From: Cinnamomum chago
Taxonomy: Eukaryota; Streptophyta; Magnoliopsida; Laurales; Lauraceae
Assembly: GCA_038049695.1 (NCBI GenBank)
Contig: CP142452.1
Coordinates: 77,837,501 to 77,901,500, forward strand
Length of the DNA: 64,000 nt
Direction: 5' to 3'
Position numbers and translations under genes: made by a program
Part shown: positions 20,398-31,220 of the stretch, one piece after another
Layout of the letters: each line of letters begins with the position of its first letter
Numbering within the stretch: position 1 is the stretch's first letter
Notes under the pieces: generated by a model
Told to the model about the DNA's origin: nothing
Databases searched by the model: none
The model's input: only the letters and a program-made list of their open reading frames with translations

Positions 20398-22564
20398 TCA
20401 AGATGCCTCGGCCTCGGTGTCGTCGATGATCACAATCGCAGCATCACCGGTCTGCGCAGCTTCGGGAGAAACCGACGTCTCGGATGGAACCTCGGGAGGA
20501 GGAGGCGCAGGGGTATCAGCGGGAACTCCTGGAGGCAGCGGCGCGGGAGTCTCGGCAGGCTCCTGGGGCACGGGTGCAGCTGGCTCGAACTCAGGTGGGT
20601 TCAGATATAACGGGTGATCTTCAGGAACCCCCATCTCCTTGAGCACAGCCCTACAGCCAAGATGAAACAACGTCCCGCTCAGCTCCTTAATCTGAGCGGA
20701 GTAGTTCCTCCTGGCATCTTCGGTCCCCTCGAGGAAGGCGGCGTCTACTTCTACTTGTTTCGATGCAAGGAGTTCTTCCCGCGCCTTCTCCTCTTACTCC
20801 AGCTTGGCCGCTAGCTCAGCCGACCTCCTCTTCTCGGTGACGAGTCTCTCCTATAAGGTCAACGACTCAGATTTCGTTTGGGAGAGCTCGCACACTGCCG
20901 AGATGACCTGGCCATCCAGCTCGGCTCTTTTGGCCTCGGCCTCCTTTAGTTCCTCGCTTTTGGCCGACAAAGCAGCTTCGGCCTGCTGCTTTTCCTCCAC
21001 CAGGCGGTTCATTCGAGCGTCTTCCTCCATGATCCTGTTCAGGACCAGCGGAAGCCTCTGGACAGCCTGTAGGAAATGGACGGGATTCAGTGCTGTGCAT
21101 ATGCAAAGAGAACCTAGTGTAGTTATTATTTAAAGACTCAGCACTTACCAAGAGGGAGTGCTGCAGCGTCCTCATAAGTAGCTGAGTACTGTCCTCCGCC
21201 TGGTGCCTCTCCACATCCTTGGGGAGTGCGCAGGCTCGGGTGAGGGCCGTGATCACGGCCGAATTCCCGACGACTTTGTCCTCAACATTGAGTGGCCTCC
21301 CCGGCCACAATTTGAGGTCTGGCTTGAAGGCTTCCGGTTCGGCCGAGACCATGGCCTGGGGCGACTCGGGGCACCGGTCCACCAGGGCTTCGGCCTGAAC
21401 TGGCTCCTCGCTCCTGGCCCTCTCCCTTTCTGCCTCCGCGTGCAGCGGCCGATCTCCGCGAACGGGGGATTTCCCCTTGGCCCTCTTACGAGGCCTCTCC
21501 CTCTCTTCAGCGGCGGCAGGCTGGGCCTCAGAGACCAACGGGACGATGGAAGTGCTGGGGGGAGGACCGGCACTGGGGCTAGCCCTCTGCTCGCCGAACA
21601 GGGCCTCCGCCAGATTCAGTGGCTGGTAACTTGGCCGACGCCTTTCCATTTCCTCAGCGCTTGGTGAGGAGTAGTTCTCGACTTCTCTCAAAGGATCGTT
21701 CTCGACACCCGTAGTCGATGTGGAGGCCTCAGCACCCGAGACGACTCCGCTTGCGGCTTCGGCTAGGGCGAGGACAATTTCCCCAGGTCGGCCTGACTTC
21801 CGCTTGTAGGACGCGTACTTCGGCCCGTATCCTAACAGGGAAAAGGCAGCTCTGTTGTAGTGGCCTCGGTACCGGTAGATTGTATCTAGCCAGACCTTGT
21901 TTCTCCGCCAACGATCTAGTTGGGCGTCGCGCCTTCGCTAGTGGAGGCCTGCAGAAGGAAAGAAAAGAAGTCAGGACAAAGCATGGATATGAACAAGGTA
22001 AATCCGAAACCCAAGAGGGATCAGTGTTTTACTCAGAGGGGTGCCGAAGTACCGTGGAACCTGGGCTCTCCACTCCGCCTCGGTCTCGGCCGCACCGAAC
22101 TCCCAGTTCCCTGAGACGAACAGGCGATCGTCTCCGGCATATTTGTTGGAGTCCTCCAATGCCGTGACGAGGGGCGAGCACTTTGCCTTAACGCGGAGGT
22201 AGTATGTGCTGCCCTCTCGAGTTTTGCAGAGGTCATAAATATCCTCAATATCATGGACGCCGAGATTGATTCCTAGGATCCTATTCAGTTCGGCGACGCC
22301 CATGATGATCTTGAAACCGTTGGGCATCAGTTGGCACGGACATAGGTTCCATGCTCGGAGGCAGGACCTAAGAAGAGGATGAAGGGGGAACCTAACCCCA
22401 CCTTCAATAATGGCAATCAGGGGGAAAGGCATCCAGCCCTGGCTAAAAATGTGGTCGGATGACCTATCGGAAGCCTTCACTTGGACATCCTCCGGGATCT
22501 TGAAAGTCCTCTTGAGCTCTGCCAGGGCCGAATGGGAATCTATCCAATGACTGTAAGCCCCCAT
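20398..22564 (-). pseudogene. Antisense gene of the Tat-like element (PF04195-type protein), decayed
   Basis: Three exons can be drawn on the minus strand. Exon 1 (22564-22033) encodes the PF04195-like domain, with GGVRFPLHPLLRSCLRAWN and CQLMPNGFKIIMG. Exon 2 (21948-21149) has FSLLGYGPKYASYKRK, then a charged region with RPRKRAKGKSPVRGD, a likely nuclear-localisation-type cluster. Exon 3 (21066-20398) is a glutamate/lysine-rich coiled coil followed by a proline-rich acidic tail ending DDTEAEAS. Introns have GT/AG borders (GTAAGTGC at 21148; CTACAG before 21066). In-frame TAG or TAA codons occur at the start of exon 2 and twice in the exon 3 coiled coil, so the copy is dead. The role in the retroelement is unknown. 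Exon joins are inferred by eye. Confidence 0.65.
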
Positions 22565-23203
22565 CTCTAAGTCTAAGGAACCCTAATGAGACTCTAAGGA
22601 AGGGCAGAGACTGAGCAGAGAAGGTGACAGCCCGGAAACCCTAAAAACTAGGTCTGAAATGTAAACAAAAGGAGAGAATCAGAGTAAAGACACTCACAGG
22701 CTGACGGAGATGGGGCCGGACTACGGTGAGCGAAATCACAGAGCGAATCGGCCGTCCCTCACTGGTTCTAGCAGAGGAAGTTCTGGCAGAAGAAGTTCTA
22801 GCAGAGGGTGTTCTAGCAGAATCCACAGGCGAAAATGGCGAAGAGAAATGCCAGAATGAATTTAAAGGACAGGGATGAGCGCCATCCCGGAATTCGAAGC
22901 GAGACGCGTGCGAGGTGTCGCCTCGGCTTGCATCACACGCCGCCTCGAAGTGACAAGGAGGCCTTTCGAGCGATGATGCGTGGCGCTGATGGTCCGTCTT
23001 CCCATACTAATCATAGCCTCCGCATTTATAACTCCCTTTATTGCCTCGGGCGATCGAAACGATGGCGGCGCCTGACGCCATACCGTCAGAACCCTTGGCT
23101 GGAAGGTGCCTGTGAGGTAAATGCCAAACGGCTTCGGAAGACCACTTCAGCTCTCAACCTCAAAGCTCGGGCAGCCCAAGAGGTCAAGAGCTGGGGGGGC
23201 TAT
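22565..23203. other. Untranslated region between antisense gene and LTR
   Basis: The stretch is collinear with 375-990. It has repeated GTTCTAGCAGA-like units near 22766-22820 and ends in CTGGGGGGGCTAT at the LTR border. The 129-codon ORF at 22835-23224 crosses the LTR border, has no recognised domain, and its frame is not kept in the first copy beyond the first third. I do not accept it as a gene. Confidence 0.5.
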
Positions 23204-23872
23204 TGTGTGGGGACCATCTCGTAAACCAAGCCCCCGTTCGGTTTCGGCAAGGCACATCCATATCGGTCTCGGATATAGACCCTGCATTACTTCGGTTTCG
23301 GCACCAGCTGCTGATATCGGGAAAGTGGTAACCAGTTCGGCCATGCCACCCCATTCGGTCTCGGCTACACAGAGTTATGCAATCACATCCGTTGGCCACA
23401 ACCCTATCAGGACAGGGCCCAAGAAAGGGATTTGATAGGACCTCAGCCGCCAACAGATCAGGGCAAGATCAGGCCCAATGTGACTGGCATTAAATGCAGT
23501 GTGGGCTGATCGGACCCTCATTAAATGCAATGAGGGCTGTGATGGACCCTCATTAATGATTATATGGGCTGATAAGACTCTAGTCACATCATAAGGCCCA
23601 CTGGCACAGGCGCCAAAACTATTCCCCATATAAGGCAAGGAACAGGCCAAGAGCAAGGGGGCATTCCTTTACATGCAACCAGACCTCTCTTCCTTCTTCT
23701 CCGATCACTACTAACTTAAGCATCGGAGAGCCCTGCGCTGCCCCCAGCCAGGGTCCGTTGACTGTTCTCTTCTCCCCTTTCAGGTTCACCAGACACGCAG
23801 CTCCTCCTCCAGTACTTTGAGTAAGTCCTTGAAGGCATCCTAATCTTGTGAGTATATTTTTCTGCACTTACA
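23204..23872 (+). repeat. LTR of the second Tat-like element
   Basis: The LTR is 669 bp, from TGTGTGGGG to CTTACA, and closely matches 991-1668. A TATA-like CATATAAGG is at 23628-23636. The two LTRs differ by scattered substitutions and belong to different insertions, so their divergence does not date either one. Confidence 0.85.
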
Positions 23873-26822
23873 ATGTTGTTATTATTTTTGTATATTTTTG
23901 CATTTTACTTTAAGTATAGTGGTCAAGCTTTTGAAATAATCATTATAGATTGATTTCCTATATAGTCATTAATTTTTTATGATAATCATTATATAGTAAA
24001 ACTAAACCCAAATGAATACATAATATATAGAATTGATCAACAAAAATAATAAGTTACTATTATTTATAAAAAATAACAACATTATTGAAAAAAAAAACCC
24101 ACATTAACAATGTGGAACAGAAGAAAGAGGAGGGAACTTTTCATGTAGTTAATGTGCTACCATGTAAGCTTGTCAAGGGAGAAATGGTGGAGTTTGAGTT
24201 TTGCGTGTGTGTGGCTTTGACTTTTATAATTGTTATGTGAAAGAAGTGGAATACTACTATAGACCCACTATAAAAATCATAATCATTAAGACAAATATCC
24301 TTACTATTTATGGGATATCTCCGAGTTTCATCTCAATCTGGGTTATTTCCACTGTTAGATTTATTCTTTACACAAAAAAAAAGTCTATATACATATTTAG
24401 GATCATGTTTTTTTATCAAATAATTAATCCAACAGTGTGGCTATTTCCAATGAAGGTAAAATTTTGGGTTGTCCTATCTACCTGGAAAAAGATTATTTAA
24501 TTTGAATGGTTGGATTTCAATACTTGGTCCCCACCATGTCATTCCCTCCTTTTAACTCAAAATTTATCAAAATCAAAGCCTTAGATGAGAGTGAGTTGTA
24601 GCTTTGTATCTGTGGAATGGTTTGATGACACGGTTAGCAAAGGGCAAACACCTGTCTACTTGATCTCATGTTCCATGCACTAAAGAAAACTCTTCCTTCT
24701 CCTCCTTCTGTGTTTCTTCATCTAAAGGATTTGTAGAAGCTCCAAAGGAATGAGTTGATAGGGAAAATGTCACATAAACATGAGATCCTAAGCTTTATCT
24801 CACAATCCAAAATGTGGATTCTCCCAAAAAAATAAAAAGAAAAAGAAAAAGAAGGTTCATATTCTATATTATCTCTTATAATTTCTTATGAAAGTGAATA
24901 TAAATATAAAAGACTATATATGGGTTCTACGGGTTAGGTGGGTCAGCCCTAACCTGGCCCATTTTTCTACGGGTAAAAAAAACATAACCCGTAAGCGACC
25001 CGTATTTTATGCGGGCCGGGTTATGCGGGTTATATACGGGTCGGGTTGGCAGTCCGGGTTACGTTTTGCCACCTCTGATCTTAGGTATATTTCTGAATGG
25101 ACCATCAACTTTCTAACATTTAATTTAATTACTAGGTTGGTCATTTTTCAATCATGGGGGAGCCCTAAACCCTAATCTTCAATATTCCTTTATGGGCCTG
25201 TTTGATAGTAAGGCAATGCATTGAAATTATTGGAATTCAATATTATTAATCAAATGGGCCCTTAGTAAAGTAGTTTTAACAAACCAAGATGGTGATCTAT
25301 TTGAGATCATTTGTTTCCTTGGATTTAGTTTAATTGGATAATGGTGACAGTCATTTCCTATCGAAGGAAAGATCGATTGATGGTGCCTAATCATTTAATC
25401 CTTTACTTCTTAGCTTGTTTGATTAAAAGGCATCGCTTAGAGTACTAGCCTATAAAGTTTACACTCTACGTCCTCAGGTTTCGATATGATGAACCCTTTA
25501 ATTTTAACTAGCCGCTCCATCACCTTTAGCATAGCCCATTTAATCATTAGGCTCAACAGTCAGGCTAAGGTTTCAGAAACAGAAACTTGGTAGAACGGCC
25601 CAGATTATTCATTTAGAAAAACAGCTCGTAGTTAATTCTAAGGTATATTTCGAAATAGAGATATAGAGTTCATTTAGCCGATCCCAACATAGTGGGGCAA
25701 GGCTTTGATGATTATGAGTTAACTCGTAAGTATAAAAGATAGTGGGGGCGAATGGAAAGTCTTATTTTTTGGACCTATTTCAAGATTGGTGTTTTTGGAA
25801 ATTTTGGAGAATGGCACGCTGTGTTAGGATTCGATGTTGTAATTAGTAATGTAAGAACTTGCATGAAACAATATGATGCTATCTTTGTGCGCTCTTTGAT
25901 TCTTATGTATTAATACATCATGTAGTGATTCCATTTGGAATTTATTATGTTTTCATCCTCGATTCTACAAGGGCAGGCCCCCTAGAGTTGATTTTCTAGG
26001 TCCATCTCTGTGAATCCATTGGTGGGACCGAGCTCTAAAATCCAAAGCACTAAAAAAAAAAAAAAAAAAGAAAATCCATCTCCACCTGGTTTTATCTCTA
26101 AGCCAAATTTTGTTCCCAATGGAGTTTTGCCCATCCTCATGTTTATTGCATTATAAGGTATGACTCTATTTTTTTATTTTTTTATTTATTTTTTGCTTCT
26201 TTTAGATTAGGTGAGACATAACTTTGATTTTAAAACAAATGACAATATTTTCGAGTGGTTTAGATTTCAAAGATCGCTACCGCTTATGGGTTTGAAGTGT
26301 CAGTACTGTTGCCTTAGGATGCTGATTCGTTACATATTATAAAATCTTACAAAATCTACAGGTAGACTTCAAAATTATACAAAATTCCGTATGTTATGTA
26401 AAACGATTTTGAAGTGGGGTGGTGCTAGGGAAAGGAAAATTTTTAGACGAGGAACGAACCAATGGGAGACTTATGAGGAAAAACCAAAAATAAAGTGAAG
26501 GCTGTTAAGAGCATTAATGAGATTTGCTTATAAATACCACTTTAATCGATTGCATTTACAAAAAAATCTTGTTAAGAGAATTCAGAAATTCTTATAATAT
26601 TCCACTAATAATATTCCACTTTAAATTATTCTATTTACAAAAACATCCTGTGTGATCATGGCCGTCTTTCTAAACATAGATTACTGAGCACCTTTGTGGG
26701 CCTTGCTAGTTGCTACACCATATGAAAGGAGAAGTAATGATTAGAAATCTACAAAGAATTCGATTTGATGGATGGTATCTAGCTTTAAATAAGATGGCTC
26801 ACAAGATTTAGTATATCTAATT
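23873..26822. repeat. Block D1: about 3 kb duplicated at 60931-64000
   Basis: The block is near-identical by eye to 60931-64000. A remote third copy of its first part is at about 32061-32600. It is AT-rich, with no convincing gene before the RLP remnant at 25771. An indel of about 170 bp distinguishes the copies: the bases at about 62798-62965 are absent at 25738. The stretch 24916-25076, rich in GGGTTA/ACGGGT and ending CGTTTTGCCACCTCTGA, looks like a decayed hAT-type MITE. An ORF over it (24888-25175) is not supported. Confidence 0.75.
25771..25930 (+). pseudogene. RLP remnant: C-terminal cytoplasmic tail only
   Basis: The sequence matches the end of RLP2 (58050-58210), including codons for FQDWCFWKFWRM followed by the untranslated sequence (GTAAGAACTTGCATGAAA). 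In RLP2 this is the short cytosolic tail after the membrane segment. Here no LRR or membrane segment precedes it; the upstream DNA is block D1. It marks a third or fourth RLP locus whose LRR exon was lost or replaced. The same remnant is at 62994-63150. Confidence 0.7.
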
Positions 26823-27139
26823 TTTTTTCTATATATTAAGCAAATACTCTTCTTTTATTTGTTGGAGCAGCATTTTGATTACAAATTCTTCTTAAAAAAA
26901 TAATGTTGTAGTTGTGAAGCTCAGAAAAGAAAAAAAAAAACCAAACATTAGTGTTTTAAAATCATATTGGGCACATGCAATATGTCTTTGGCACTTGAGT
27001 AAAAAAAAAACTTTCCAGAATCACTCTTTTCCAAAATTTTCAACCGTAGGTTTCGTTGAGGGATGAAAATTACATTTATAAGAAAATATGAGCTAACCAT
27101 ATCCAGAGGATAAGGATAATCCTAACAACACTAACATCC
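26823..27139. other. AT-rich intergenic DNA, nothing recognised
   Basis: Several A- and T-runs are present. No open frame, repeat border or RNA gene could be supported. Confidence 0.4.
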
Positions 27140-27370
27140 TAACATCCTCTAGCTCAAGTGGTACCAGGATTCTCCCAGACTAAACTTTAAGGAAGGGGTC
27201 TTGGGTTCGAATCCTGGGGAGGCACCTGGGTAGCGCCACGGCGTGAGTCCCGGGACAAATGCATGATTAAGGGGTACGCCCCTGAAGTGTATACAATAGG
27301 CCCGGGGCCTTGGGCTCACTCTCGGCTGTCTCTAGCATTCTAGTGAGCTGTACACCGTCCTCCATCCTTT
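27140..27370 (+). mobile_element. tRNA-derived SINE
   Basis: An internal RNA polymerase III promoter is visible. Box A-like TAGCTCAAGTGG is at 27150-27161 and box B GGTTCGAATCC at 27204-27214, with the spacing of tRNA-derived SINEs. The body (CCTGGGGAGGCACCTGGG, ACGCCCCTGAAGTG) and a pyrimidine-rich 3' end (ACCGTCCTCCATCCTTTTATTTG) follow. It cannot fold as a tRNA cloverleaf past box B. Modules A and C keep only the 3' part (from about 6020 and 52050, GGCTGTCTCCAGCG). Ends are approximate. Confidence 0.7.
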
Positions 27371-28175
27371 TATTTGTTCTTTCTTCATAGTTTAGGGGGT
27401 ATTTGGTGGCGATATATTTTAAGAGATTTTGTTATATTATCTCTTAGTTTAGAATATAATTTATTCACTTAAAAAGGACATGTTTGGATAACTTAGAAAG
27501 TATATTATAATATCTCAATTTCTTCCAAAAACCTTCATATTAGATTATTCAAGGATATGCTATATAAAATAATAATTTATTAAAATATCTTTTCTAAATA
27601 TGAATGGAGAGTTAGCTTAAAAACCGTTGGGGAATTCATGAGAAACCATTAATTATAGTGGCCCATTATAAGTCCTAACACTTATCACTTCCGTTGTTAG
27701 AGTGGCCCCACAGTGCTTACAAATTTAATGTGGGGTCCTATAGCCATATAATGATTATATAGCCCCTTGTTAATTATCAATTGTAGGTGGGTCCTACAAA
27801 TATCATAGTAGGGGCTTTCATTGTGATTTCCAACATTAGGTGGGTCCCATACTACCGAAATTAGTCGGGTCCCATAATTACCAAGATTGAATTGTGTGAT
27901 TGTAATTATTAGTTTACCATCATTAAAACGGTCCCACTATTTGATAGCTCTCCTAATGTTAATATGACTACAAAAAACAAATGGGTCCCATAATGGTTTA
28001 TCATAGATGGGTTCATCAATGATGTCTGACATTGGAGAAGATTTTACCGAAAAAGAAAGTAGAAAGGGTCGTTTGTGATGACCACCATTAGATGTTATGG
28101 TTACCAACAATTGGTGGACCCACCTTAATTAAACGACATTGCTTGGATCTCATGGTTTTAACATTTAATTTTATA
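27371..28175. other. Block B upstream-of-RLP DNA
   Basis: Collinear with 6090-6880 and 52130-52920. It contains many GTGGGTCC-type short motifs and AT-rich DNA. No coding content. Confidence 0.6.
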
Positions 28176-28377
28176 ATTTTTTTAGGGGGATTCGGCGAGA
28201 GGTCCCTCATCATTTCACTTTATTGCCTTAGGTCCACAATCTTTTTTAATAGAGTGAAAGGTCCTTTTTCCAAATTTGAAAACCTAAAGTGTCTAATTTA
28301 CCCTTTCTTCAAATCATATCCCATGATTAGTGGGATAAGCCATTAATAATGGTCAACTACCATTAAATTAGTCACGA

Positions 28378-29220
28378 TTAATAAATAAATTTCAAAAGAT
28401 CCAATTAAATTTCAAAAGATTCAAATAAATTTCAAAAGACGAAAAAAAATTAAAAAAAAATTAAATAATTTTCAAAAGACGAAAATAAATTTCAAAAGAT
28501 GTAAATAAAATTAAAAAGACGAAAATAAATTTCACAAGATGTAAATAAAATTAGAAAAACAAAATTAAACTCTAAAAAAGCAAAAACTAATTTCAAAAAA
28601 TACAAATAAATTTGAAATAACGCAAATAAATTTCAAAAAATGCTATAATATCAAAAGAACATAGAGAAATTTAAACAGACGCAAATAAATTTCAAAAAAT
28701 CTAAAAATTTTCAAAAGATGAAAATCAATTTAAAAAGACGCAAATAATTTTCAAAAGATGAAAATCAATTTTAAAAGGTCCAAATAAATTTCAAAAAAGT
28801 GTAAATAAATTTAGAAAAACGCAAATACATTTGCCACAAACTCGAATAAATTTGTTCTAGAACTCAGATAAATTTGCCAAAAACTTAGATAGATTTGTTC
28901 AGAACTCAGATAAATTTGTTCAAGAACTCAGATAAATTTTCCAAAAACTTAGATAGATTTGTTCAGAACTCAGATAAATTTGTTCAAGAACTCAGATAAA
29001 TTAGCCAAAAACTCAGATAGATTTGTCCAGAACTCAGAGAAATTTGTTTTCAGAACTCGATCAGATAAATCTGTGCACAACCTAACTAAATTTGACAAAA
29101 AATGAAAAACTCATATAAACTTGACAGAAACTCATATAAATTTGTTAAAACTTAGATAAACTTGACAAAAACTTAGATAAATTTCATAAAAACTCAGATA
29201 AAGTTCATAAAAACTCATAG
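28378..29220. repeat. Two tandem-repeat arrays inside the Mutator-like element
   Basis: From about 28378 to 28800, units of about 20 bases (AAATAAATTTCAAAAGACG and variants) are repeated. From about 28830 to 29220, units built on CTCAGATAAATTTG with TTCAAGAA, CCAAAAA or TCCAGAA spacers repeat, the longer period being near 60 bases. The array borders the captured gene fragment directly, and its unit GATTTGTCCAGAAC overlaps the end of that fragment. No coding potential is seen. Confidence 0.8.
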
Positions 29221-29520
29221 ATTTGTCCAGAACGCGAAAACCAACACAGACATCAATGCATGCACCAAGTCCACGAACCCAACCTTAAACCGCTTGTCTT
29301 TTGGCACCTCCAACCCCAGGCCTGATTTGAACACAGCAAGTCCCTTTGGTGTCACAAACCCATAATAGACCTTGCCGCCATCTGGACCCCGAAAGCCGTC
29401 GTCTGTGAAGTGAAAGAAGAAACAGGCGTAGGAGAAGGCTTCTCCAGCGGCAGCAAAGGTAGAAAGGGCGGAGAAGTGAGTTGGAATGGGCGGCTGCGAG
29501 GCATGAGAAGACGACTTGTT
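29218..29520 (-). pseudogene. Captured fragment of a DMP (DUF679) membrane protein gene
   Basis: On the minus strand the frame is open for 101 codons between TGA at 29523-29521 and TGA at 29217-29215, but has no ATG. It contains FFFHFTDDGFRGPDG, GKVYYGFVTPKGLAVF, PKDKRFKVGFVDLVHA and LMSVLVFAFW in order. These match the central part of plant DUF679 (PF05078) DMP proteins, small four-helix membrane proteins of endomembranes, some of which act in gamete fusion. About the first 40 codons do not look like DMP. The last helix is missing. The fragment is therefore internal and non-functional as a DMP. A 79-codon ATG-started ORF on the same strand is in another frame and is a shadow. Confidence 0.75.
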
Positions 29521-29837
29521 TCATGAGGCAGCGCCCCGTGTCCTCGTTGTCAAGCTTTCAGGCGGTGCAGGCCATGGCGGGTTTTTTCTTCTTTTTCTAT
29601 GAGAGAGACGGAGATGCAAACAGAGAAGGGGGAATCCAAGATTTGAAATTTTAAAATTCAAATCTGGTTGCCTAAACCGTTGAAAGAGGGCAAATTAGTC
29701 ATTTAAATTGTATTTAGGGACCTCTGGCTGCAAACAGTCTTGCTGCTTGGACCATAGCCCTTAAAAAGAATTTGCCTGGACTGGAGGCTGGAAAGATTCC
29801 ATTATAGGGACCTTTCGCTAATTATCTCATTTTTTTA

Positions 29838-30033
29838 ACAATAGATGGATCCTACCATGATTATTAACACATATGATTACTAATTAGTGGGTCCTGCATT
29901 GGGTTAATTAATTACGTTCTCTTCATTCCTTGTTCGGTATGTCATTCTGTGAGGTTTTTGTATATGGCCAAGCACTTCAAAGGTGTCTTAGAATATGTGT
30001 AAATTGCCCAATACCATAAGTGGCACAATATAT
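29838..30033. other. Block B upstream-of-RLP DNA, continued
   Basis: Collinear with 6885-7080 and 52922-53120. Short, AT-rich and non-coding. Confidence 0.55.
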
Positions 30034-30466
30034 TAACCCTCTTTTTGGGAAGGGGGTAAAATGAGGGGAAGGAAAAAAAAGAGGGAAAAGTGGAGGGAAA
30101 GTGGAAATTGAGGGTGCTTGGGAAGGGGGGTTGGGAAAGTGAGGGTAAAATTCGTGTGGGGGCCCACCTTAAAACTTTCCCTTCAAAAATGGGGGAAAGT
30201 ATGAGGGAAAGCTGAGAATCTTTGTCATTTTACTAAACTGCCATTTTCACTTTTTCACTTTTTCACAAAGTAAGGATAAACTGGTAATTTTCTCTCTACC
30301 TCACAAACAAACAAAACCCTACTTTTTCACTTTTTTTCTCCTACTTTTTTACTATGCAAACAAGAGGAGGTAAAATTAATTTTTCATCCCCTCCCCTCCC
30401 CTTCATTTTCCTTCTCCCTCAAATTTTTCCTCCCCTTCCCCTCCCCCCTTCCCAAACATAGCCTAA
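30034..30466. mobile_element. Tourist-like (PIF/Harbinger) MITE
   Basis: The element is 30037-30463 (427 bp), flanked by TAA at 30034-30036 and 30464-30466. The end inverted repeat is TTTGGGAAGGGGG at the left and TTTGGGAAGGGGG on the reverse of the right end, continuing into purine-rich and pyrimidine-rich arms. The empty site is visible at about 7075-7085. It shares its ends with 35593-36033 and belongs to the same family. No ORF. Confidence 0.8.
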
Positions 30467-30568
30467 GATGATGCTAGTTTGTTTTATGATAATGAAATCT
30501 TACAATATTTAAATTTGTTGATATTATAGTAAAAATAATTGCGAGGCAGAAGGGTTGAAAGTGGACGT

Positions 30569-30731
30569 GAAGATAGTAGGGGTGCTCATGGGTTGGGCCA
30601 GCCCAAGCCCTATCCAGGCCCAGCCCGCTTTGGGGCAGGCTTGGATATGTAAACAGGGCCCATTTAATAACTGGGCTGGGCTTGGATTAATTGAGAGAAA
30701 ACCCAAAGCCCAGAACACTGCTAGAAGATAG
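30569..30731. mobile_element. hAT-type MITE, internally deleted copy in block B
   Basis: The element is 30577-30723, flanked by GAAGATAG (30569-30576 and 30724-30731). It is the same insertion as 7193-7531 but lacks about 190 internal bases, joining CCAAAGCCCAG directly to AACACTGCTA. Confidence 0.8.
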
Positions 30732-31220
30732 GGGCTTCTTTTGTGCCCACATGATTAAAAAATGTGACTAGCTGCTGATGTGGCATTAATCACATTTTTC
30801 CTCCTTGGCACTCCTATTTAACTGAAATTTGAGACTATATTTCTTGAGGGATGGGATTTATTATCTCTATGTGGGCCCAGAGGCAGAACCTTTATATAGT
30901 GATTGGGGTAGCCATTGCTGGGAAGAAAATTCTCAAGGGCCATTGTTTAAAAATTCTTAAAATTTTATTTTATCTAAAGGGGTTTTTTTTTTCCTTTTGT
31001 AATTTAGGACTGCCCCCAGCCAGCCCCTAGTTTCGCCTCTGTGTGGGCCCACTATGGAGATCGCGGAGAGTGTTTCAAAGTTGCCGTGTAATAGCTGCAA
31101 GACGGGGAATGGATCCCGCGAAGAGCAGGCAGCAGTGGGTCTTTTTGGAGTCTTTAATTTTTTCAATCGGATCTTGACTTGAATTTCTCTTAATTAGTTA
31201 GATGTAATAAATAAAGTGGT
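30732..31220. other. Block B: orphan RLP upstream region
   Basis: Collinear with 53577-54215 upstream of RLP2, up to TTAGATGTAATAAATAAAG. At 31219 the homology stops where the RLP leader and ATG should follow. The RLP gene of this copy is missing, so this is a promoter region without its gene. Confidence 0.6.

Larger units (their letters stand above)
20281..23872 (+). mobile_element. Second Tat-like Ty3/gypsy element (3' part with antisense gene and LTR)
   Basis: From right to left it comprises an LTR (23204-23872), a G-rich polypurine tract (about 23190-23198), an untranslated region, and the full antisense gene (22564-20398). The antisense gene's 3' untranslated region has TTTATT at about 20302-20307, a minus-strand AATAAA. 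No gag or pol was found, so the element is incomplete or an internal deletion derivative. The left border is not fixed; 20281 is approximate. The right border is exact, because 23873 onward (TGTTGTTATTATTTTTG) continues the sequence seen uninterrupted at about 60931. The inserted copy is followed by ATGTT, the candidate duplication. Confidence 0.7.
28176..29837. mobile_element. Mutator-like element carrying a host gene fragment (Pack-MULE type)
   Basis: The element is 28185-29828 (1644 bp), flanked by a 9-bp duplication ATTTTTTTA at 28176-28184 and 29829-29837. The empty site is seen in module A at about 6882-6895 and in module C. The ends are imperfect inverted repeats: GGCGAGAGGTCCCT at the left and AGCGAAAGGTCCCT on the reverse of the right end. 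Inside are tandem repeats (28378-29220) and a DMP gene fragment (29218-29520). No transposase is present, so it is non-autonomous. The 9-bp duplication and captured gene fit a Pack-MULE. The long T-run in the target weakens the exact size of the duplication. Confidence 0.75.

Noticed and set aside
24888..25175. 95-codon ORF, also seen at 61944-62231
   Set aside because: Duplicated with its block and lying over a decayed MITE with GGGTTA-type repeats. No domain, so conservation reflects recent duplication.
27150..27214. Possible tRNA gene (box A and box B present)
   Set aside because: The sequence after box B does not return to form an acceptor stem and continues into SINE body sequence. It is a tRNA-derived SINE.
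28176..29220. Possible CRISPR-like array because of regular repeats
   Set aside because: Repeats are degenerate AT-rich tandem units without unique spacers, inside a plant transposon.
29285..29524. 79-codon ATG-started ORF over the DMP fragment
   Set aside because: The DMP-like residues are in a different frame of the same strand. This ORF is a shadow.
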